IMG/VR virus record: IMGVR_UViG_3300033183_000350
Location: 1-59,171 of that record
DNA length: 59,171 nt
Strand: one strand, 5' to 3'
From: a virus
Shown piece by piece: positions 57,124 to 59,171 of the stretch. The notes beneath the pieces are model-generated. The model was not told the DNA's origin. It made no database searches and saw only the letters and a list, made by a program, of their open reading frames with translations. Each line of letters begins with the position of its first letter. Position 1 is the stretch's first letter. The position numbers and the translations under genes were made by a program.

Positions 57124-57149
57124 GTAACCCCTTATCTATGTAATCTTGC
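57124..57149 (+). promoter_or_regulatory. GTAACCCC-type promoter (variant)
   Basis: GTAACCCCTTATCTAT then GTAATCTTGC; no stem-loop; 20 nt before the ATG at 57170. Confidence 0.6.
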
Positions 57150-57169
57150 CTCTTGAAAGGAGACTTAGA

Positions 57170-57511
57170 ATGAAGCTAACAGTTAAAGACAATGGTATTC
57201 GAGTAGCGAACCCTAGTTATAAGGGTAATCGTATAAGCGGTGATCAGATAAGGCAGTATCACTCGACTTTGCTTGAGGAGTTGGGGTTTAAGAAAGAGGG
57301 TAGACCATTCTGGATGCACAGCTCAACGAGCAAGTTTGAGGCATCTGCATTATGTGTGGTTTGGAAAGAAGATCCGTATGTGTTGAGCATACAGAGAGGA
57401 GACTTTGTTAAGAACCTTCGTATTGGGGGAGAGTATGATCTGTATGACTTTGTGTCTGATGTTTTGCAGTCGGTAAGGGATGTTTGGGTTGAGGGCGGTA
57501 AGCACCAATAA
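57170..57511 (+). CDS. GF/W small-protein family member
   Basis: About 113 aa from the ATG at 57170 (GAAAGGAGACTTAGA). N-terminus KLTVKDNGIRVANP matches the gene at 36560; LLEELGFKKEGRPFWMHSS, then strands and VSDVLQSVRDVWVE at the end. Function unknown. Confidence 0.75.
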   Translation: MKLTVKDNGIRVANPSYKGNRISGDQIRQYHSTLLEELGFKKEGRPFWMHSSTSKFEASALCVVWKEDPYVLSIQRGDFVKNLRIGGEYDLYDFVSDVLQSVRDVWVEGGKHQ

Positions 57512-57519
57512 GCAACGGA

Positions 57520-57529
57520 AACATATAAG
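57520..57529 (+). promoter_or_regulatory. CATATAAC-class box (weak)
   Basis: AACATATAAG, 25 nt before the ATG at 57555. Confidence 0.3.
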
Positions 57530-57554
57530 TCATTCTCTTGAAAGGAGAACAGAG

Positions 57555-57899
57555 ATGAACAAGTATATAGAGAGACAAGATGATGGTACGGTGGACTGGT
57601 CTAAAGAAGGCTTTGAGCTTTTGAATAGTTTTCAACAAACGGTCGCATCTCAAGGAGATCTTGCTTGTCGTAAGGTTTTGAGTGAGGTGCTTGAGAGTCG
57701 TGGTTTTGAGTGGGCTTTACCTTATGAGGAGTATGTCTTATCAGACGGTGCGGGTAAGTCAGTTTGGGTCTTGATGGGAGTCGAGTCTTTACAGGTCGTG
57801 AGAGACGGTGTGATTTACAATGGAGCTATGCACTATGAGCTTGGTTCGGATGAGTTGGGAGATTTATGGGAAATGATCAGAAAGGCATGGAACGCATAA
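57555..57899 (+). CDS. GF/W small-protein family member (divergent)
   Basis: About 114 aa from the ATG at 57555 (AAAGGAGAACAGAG). RKVLSEVLESRGFEWALPYE, then strands and LGDLWEMIRKAWNA, which fits the family's end helix. Overlaps the next gene by 1 nt (TAATG). Confidence 0.7.
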   Translation: MNKYIERQDDGTVDWSKEGFELLNSFQQTVASQGDLACRKVLSEVLESRGFEWALPYEEYVLSDGAGKSVWVLMGVESLQVVRDGVIYNGAMHYELGSDELGDLWEMIRKAWNA

Positions 57900-58132
57900 T
57901 GATTGAGTATTCAAGTGTGAGGGAAGTACCCAAGACGATAGCTGGGTTTTTTAGTGAGTCGGACTTAGAGGGTAAGAGTCGTGTTGAGATTTCTTATAGT
58001 TATCCGGGAGGTTCATTAGTGATCCATGAGGTGGGGGTGATAGGTTCATATCGTTTGGAGTTATTATCAGCCGAGATAGACGGTCGTTCTGGGATCAAGA
58101 TACGGACAACTTATAGAGTGGAGGTGATGTGA
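57899..58132 (+). CDS. Hypothetical protein
   Basis: About 77 aa from the ATG at 57899, overlapping the previous TAA. Strand-rich (RVEISYSYPGGSLVIHEVGV; GSYRLELLSAEIDGRSGIKI). GTGA overlap with the next gene. Not recognised. Confidence 0.6.
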   Translation: MIEYSSVREVPKTIAGFFSESDLEGKSRVEISYSYPGGSLVIHEVGVIGSYRLELLSAEIDGRSGIKIRTTYRVEVM

Positions 58133-58473
58133 GAACCTTTACTTTAATAAGGGATGGAAAGAGGCAATGGAAGGATTATGATCCTTATGTGGAGGAGATG
58201 TTGGGTAGGTATTGTTTGGAGATGCCCGACTGTTCTGACTTCTTTGTGTGGATATTTAAGGACGAGTTAGGTTTTGAGCCAGGAGACTTCACATCTTACT
58301 TGGGAGTATACGGATCAAGTTTTAGTGATTGTTTAGTATTGGGGGGCAAGGTGAGTGTGTTTTACTTTGATCGTTGTCACTGGGTAGTGAAGCATGGTGC
58401 GTATGAGCGAGTGGTGGAGGATATGAGGGATATATTTGATCTGATCCGAGAGGCGTGGGTGTTTTATGAGTGA
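58129..58473 (+). CDS. GF/W small-protein family member, GTG start
   Basis: 114 aa. GTG start overlapping the previous TGA, with GGAGG 4 nt before it. FTLIRDGKRQWKDYD at the N-terminus parallels other members; WIFKDELGFEPGDF and DIFDLIREAWVFYE complete the pattern. Fourth gene in a run of four, three of them family members. Confidence 0.7.
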   Translation: MRTFTLIRDGKRQWKDYDPYVEEMLGRYCLEMPDCSDFFVWIFKDELGFEPGDFTSYLGVYGSSFSDCLVLGGKVSVFYFDRCHWVVKHGAYERVVEDMRDIFDLIREAWVFYE

Positions 58474-58476
58474 GGG

Positions 58477-58486
58477 ATCATATAAG
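58477..58486 (+). promoter_or_regulatory. CATATAAC-class box
   Basis: ATCATATAAG, 31 nt before the TTG at 58518. Confidence 0.4.
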
Positions 58487-58517
58487 GGGTGGTTCACATT
58501 GAGAAAGGAGAGAAATC

Positions 58518-58826
58518 TTGAGATATTTGGTGGCGTTGATGTTTTTACTAGGTTGTGGTGAGGAAGGTCTAAGGAGCACCCCATGTGAGCCTTATGAATT
58601 TGATGGTGGGACTTACCCTCGTGCAATCTTAGAGGGTTTAGACCCAACAGAGATAAGTGATGTGAAGTTATGTGGGGTGAGATCAGCAGATGTATATGAG
58701 TATTCTTGCTTCACGGATCTTGTTTTGATCTCCGATGGGGATTCAACGGAGATTATTTGTTTTGGTCGATCTTATCCCTTGTTGGAGTACACAGATCTCA
58801 CGGTTTATTATAGGGAGTCAAAATGA
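58518..58826 (+). CDS. Lipoprotein, TTG start
   Basis: 102 aa. RYLVALMFLLGC-GEE is a short signal with a good lipobox (LLGC); maturation at Cys13 is expected. Mature part has five further cysteines (PCEPY, LCGV, YSCFTD, IICFG) and may be disulphide-bonded. AAAGGAGAGAAATC before the TTG. The next gene is a second, related lipoprotein overlapping by 4 nt. Confidence 0.75.
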   Translation: MRYLVALMFLLGCGEEGLRSTPCEPYEFDGGTYPRAILEGLDPTEISDVKLCGVRSADVYEYSCFTDLVLISDGDSTEIICFGRSYPLLEYTDLTVYYRESK

Positions 58827-59119
58827 GGTTGTTGCTTCTACTTGTTTTATTACTGGGTTGTGGTGAGGATAAACCTGCTAAGGTTTACAAAACGAATTGT
58901 CCAGAGGTGGAGTTAGGGCAGTACATAGGTTATTTGAGTATAGAGGGTGTGGACAAGAAATCGTATGTGTATTGGGGTTGTGTAGATGAGGATTGCAGAC
59001 GAGAGGCAACGAGTGATTATGAGGTATCTGTGATGTCAATGGGAGATGATGTTTTGAGGGTCTGTTGTGGAGGTGTGGAACACCGAGTAGATCGGGTAAA
59101 TGTGGTAGTTATTAAATGA
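58823..59119 (+). CDS. Lipoprotein
   Basis: 98 aa. RLLLLLVLLLGC-GED: clear signal peptide and lipobox. Mature part with six Cys (NCPEV, GCVDEDC, VCCGG) resembles its neighbour in layout, suggesting a tandem duplication with divergence. ATGA overlap. Surface lipoproteins of this kind in phages are often exclusion or anti-receptor factors; that is inference. Confidence 0.75.
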   Translation: MRLLLLLVLLLGCGEDKPAKVYKTNCPEVELGQYIGYLSIEGVDKKSYVYWGCVDEDCRREATSDYEVSVMSMGDDVLRVCCGGVEHRVDRVNVVVIK

Positions 59120-59149
59120 CTTAGGGTTATAGACTAGAGGGGGTGAAAT

Positions 59150-59171
59150 ATGCCTTATGTCTATAACAGAA
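59150..59171 (+). CDS. Partial gene running off the window
   Basis: GAGGGGGTGAAAT then ATGCCTTATGTCTATAACAG, giving MPYVYNR; the frame is cut by the window end. Confidence 0.5.

Noticed and set aside
30685-57149. CRISPR array or transposon ends from the repeated GTAACCCC sequence
   Set aside because: Copies lie mainly in gaps between genes, in both orientations, always pointing to the next gene, without regular spacers, target duplications or transposase genes.

Overview
The window is a segment of a large tailed-phage (or prophage-like) genome. A baseplate spike with an N-terminal OB-type region, a baseplate-hub-like protein of 1442 aa, a 3049-aa virion protein and dense packing of small, mostly unknown genes on both strands all point to a Caudoviricetes phage with a big accessory genome. 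Three small lipoproteins with clear signal peptides suggest a diderm (Gram-negative-type) host. No terminase, capsid, polymerase or lysis gene is visible, so this is only part of the genome.

Layout. 0-7.5 kb (+): tail and baseplate genes ending in the central spike. 7.5-13.9 kb: small genes, mainly minus strand, starting with a pyrimidine-dimer-glycosylase-like protein. 13.9-27.5 kb (-): one tightly coupled structural operon (182, 3049, 66, 800, 326 and 107 aa) joined by 1-8 nt overlaps. 27.7-30.7 kb (-): small genes, including micro-proteins of 23, 30 and 58 aa. 30.9-34.6 kb (+): small paralogous proteins. 34.6-41.1 kb: HNH protein, J-domain-like protein, HTH protein, and a MoxR/CobS-like AAA+ ATPase. 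41.4-47.8 kb (+): zincin-like and VWA partners of the ATPase, a winged-helix protein, two tandem tRNA-like RNAs, a DUF6011 protein and a papain/transglutaminase-like protein. 47.9-51.7 kb: mostly minus-strand small genes. 51.9-59.2 kb (+): small genes, ending in two tandem lipoproteins and the start of another gene.

The most striking feature is regulatory. About 34 intergenic copies of a motif (GTAACCCCTTATCTAT, 4 nt, TAGTRT) always point toward the next gene, on either strand, 40-80 nt before its start codon. Most full-length copies are followed at once by a short stem-loop whose sequence differs from copy to copy while the pairing is kept, then by a strong Shine-Dalgarno (AAGGAGAAC). I read this as a standard phage promoter plus 5' stem-loop cassette controlling most of the accessory region. 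A simpler box, ATCATATAAC about 38 nt before starts, and a third 20-bp element present twice, look like two further promoter classes.

A second unusual element lies at 44.1-44.4 kb: two RNAs that share a D-arm-like hairpin and a TTCGACT T-arm, with acceptor-like stems that covary, but with large insertions where the anticodon arm and variable loop should be. Protein paralogy is extensive: a family of small proteins with a GF...W...IR..W pattern (8 members), four CxxCxGxG zinc proteins, three RGRHTV-type proteins, two DUF6011 proteins, and a shared N-terminal tag on otherwise unrelated proteins.
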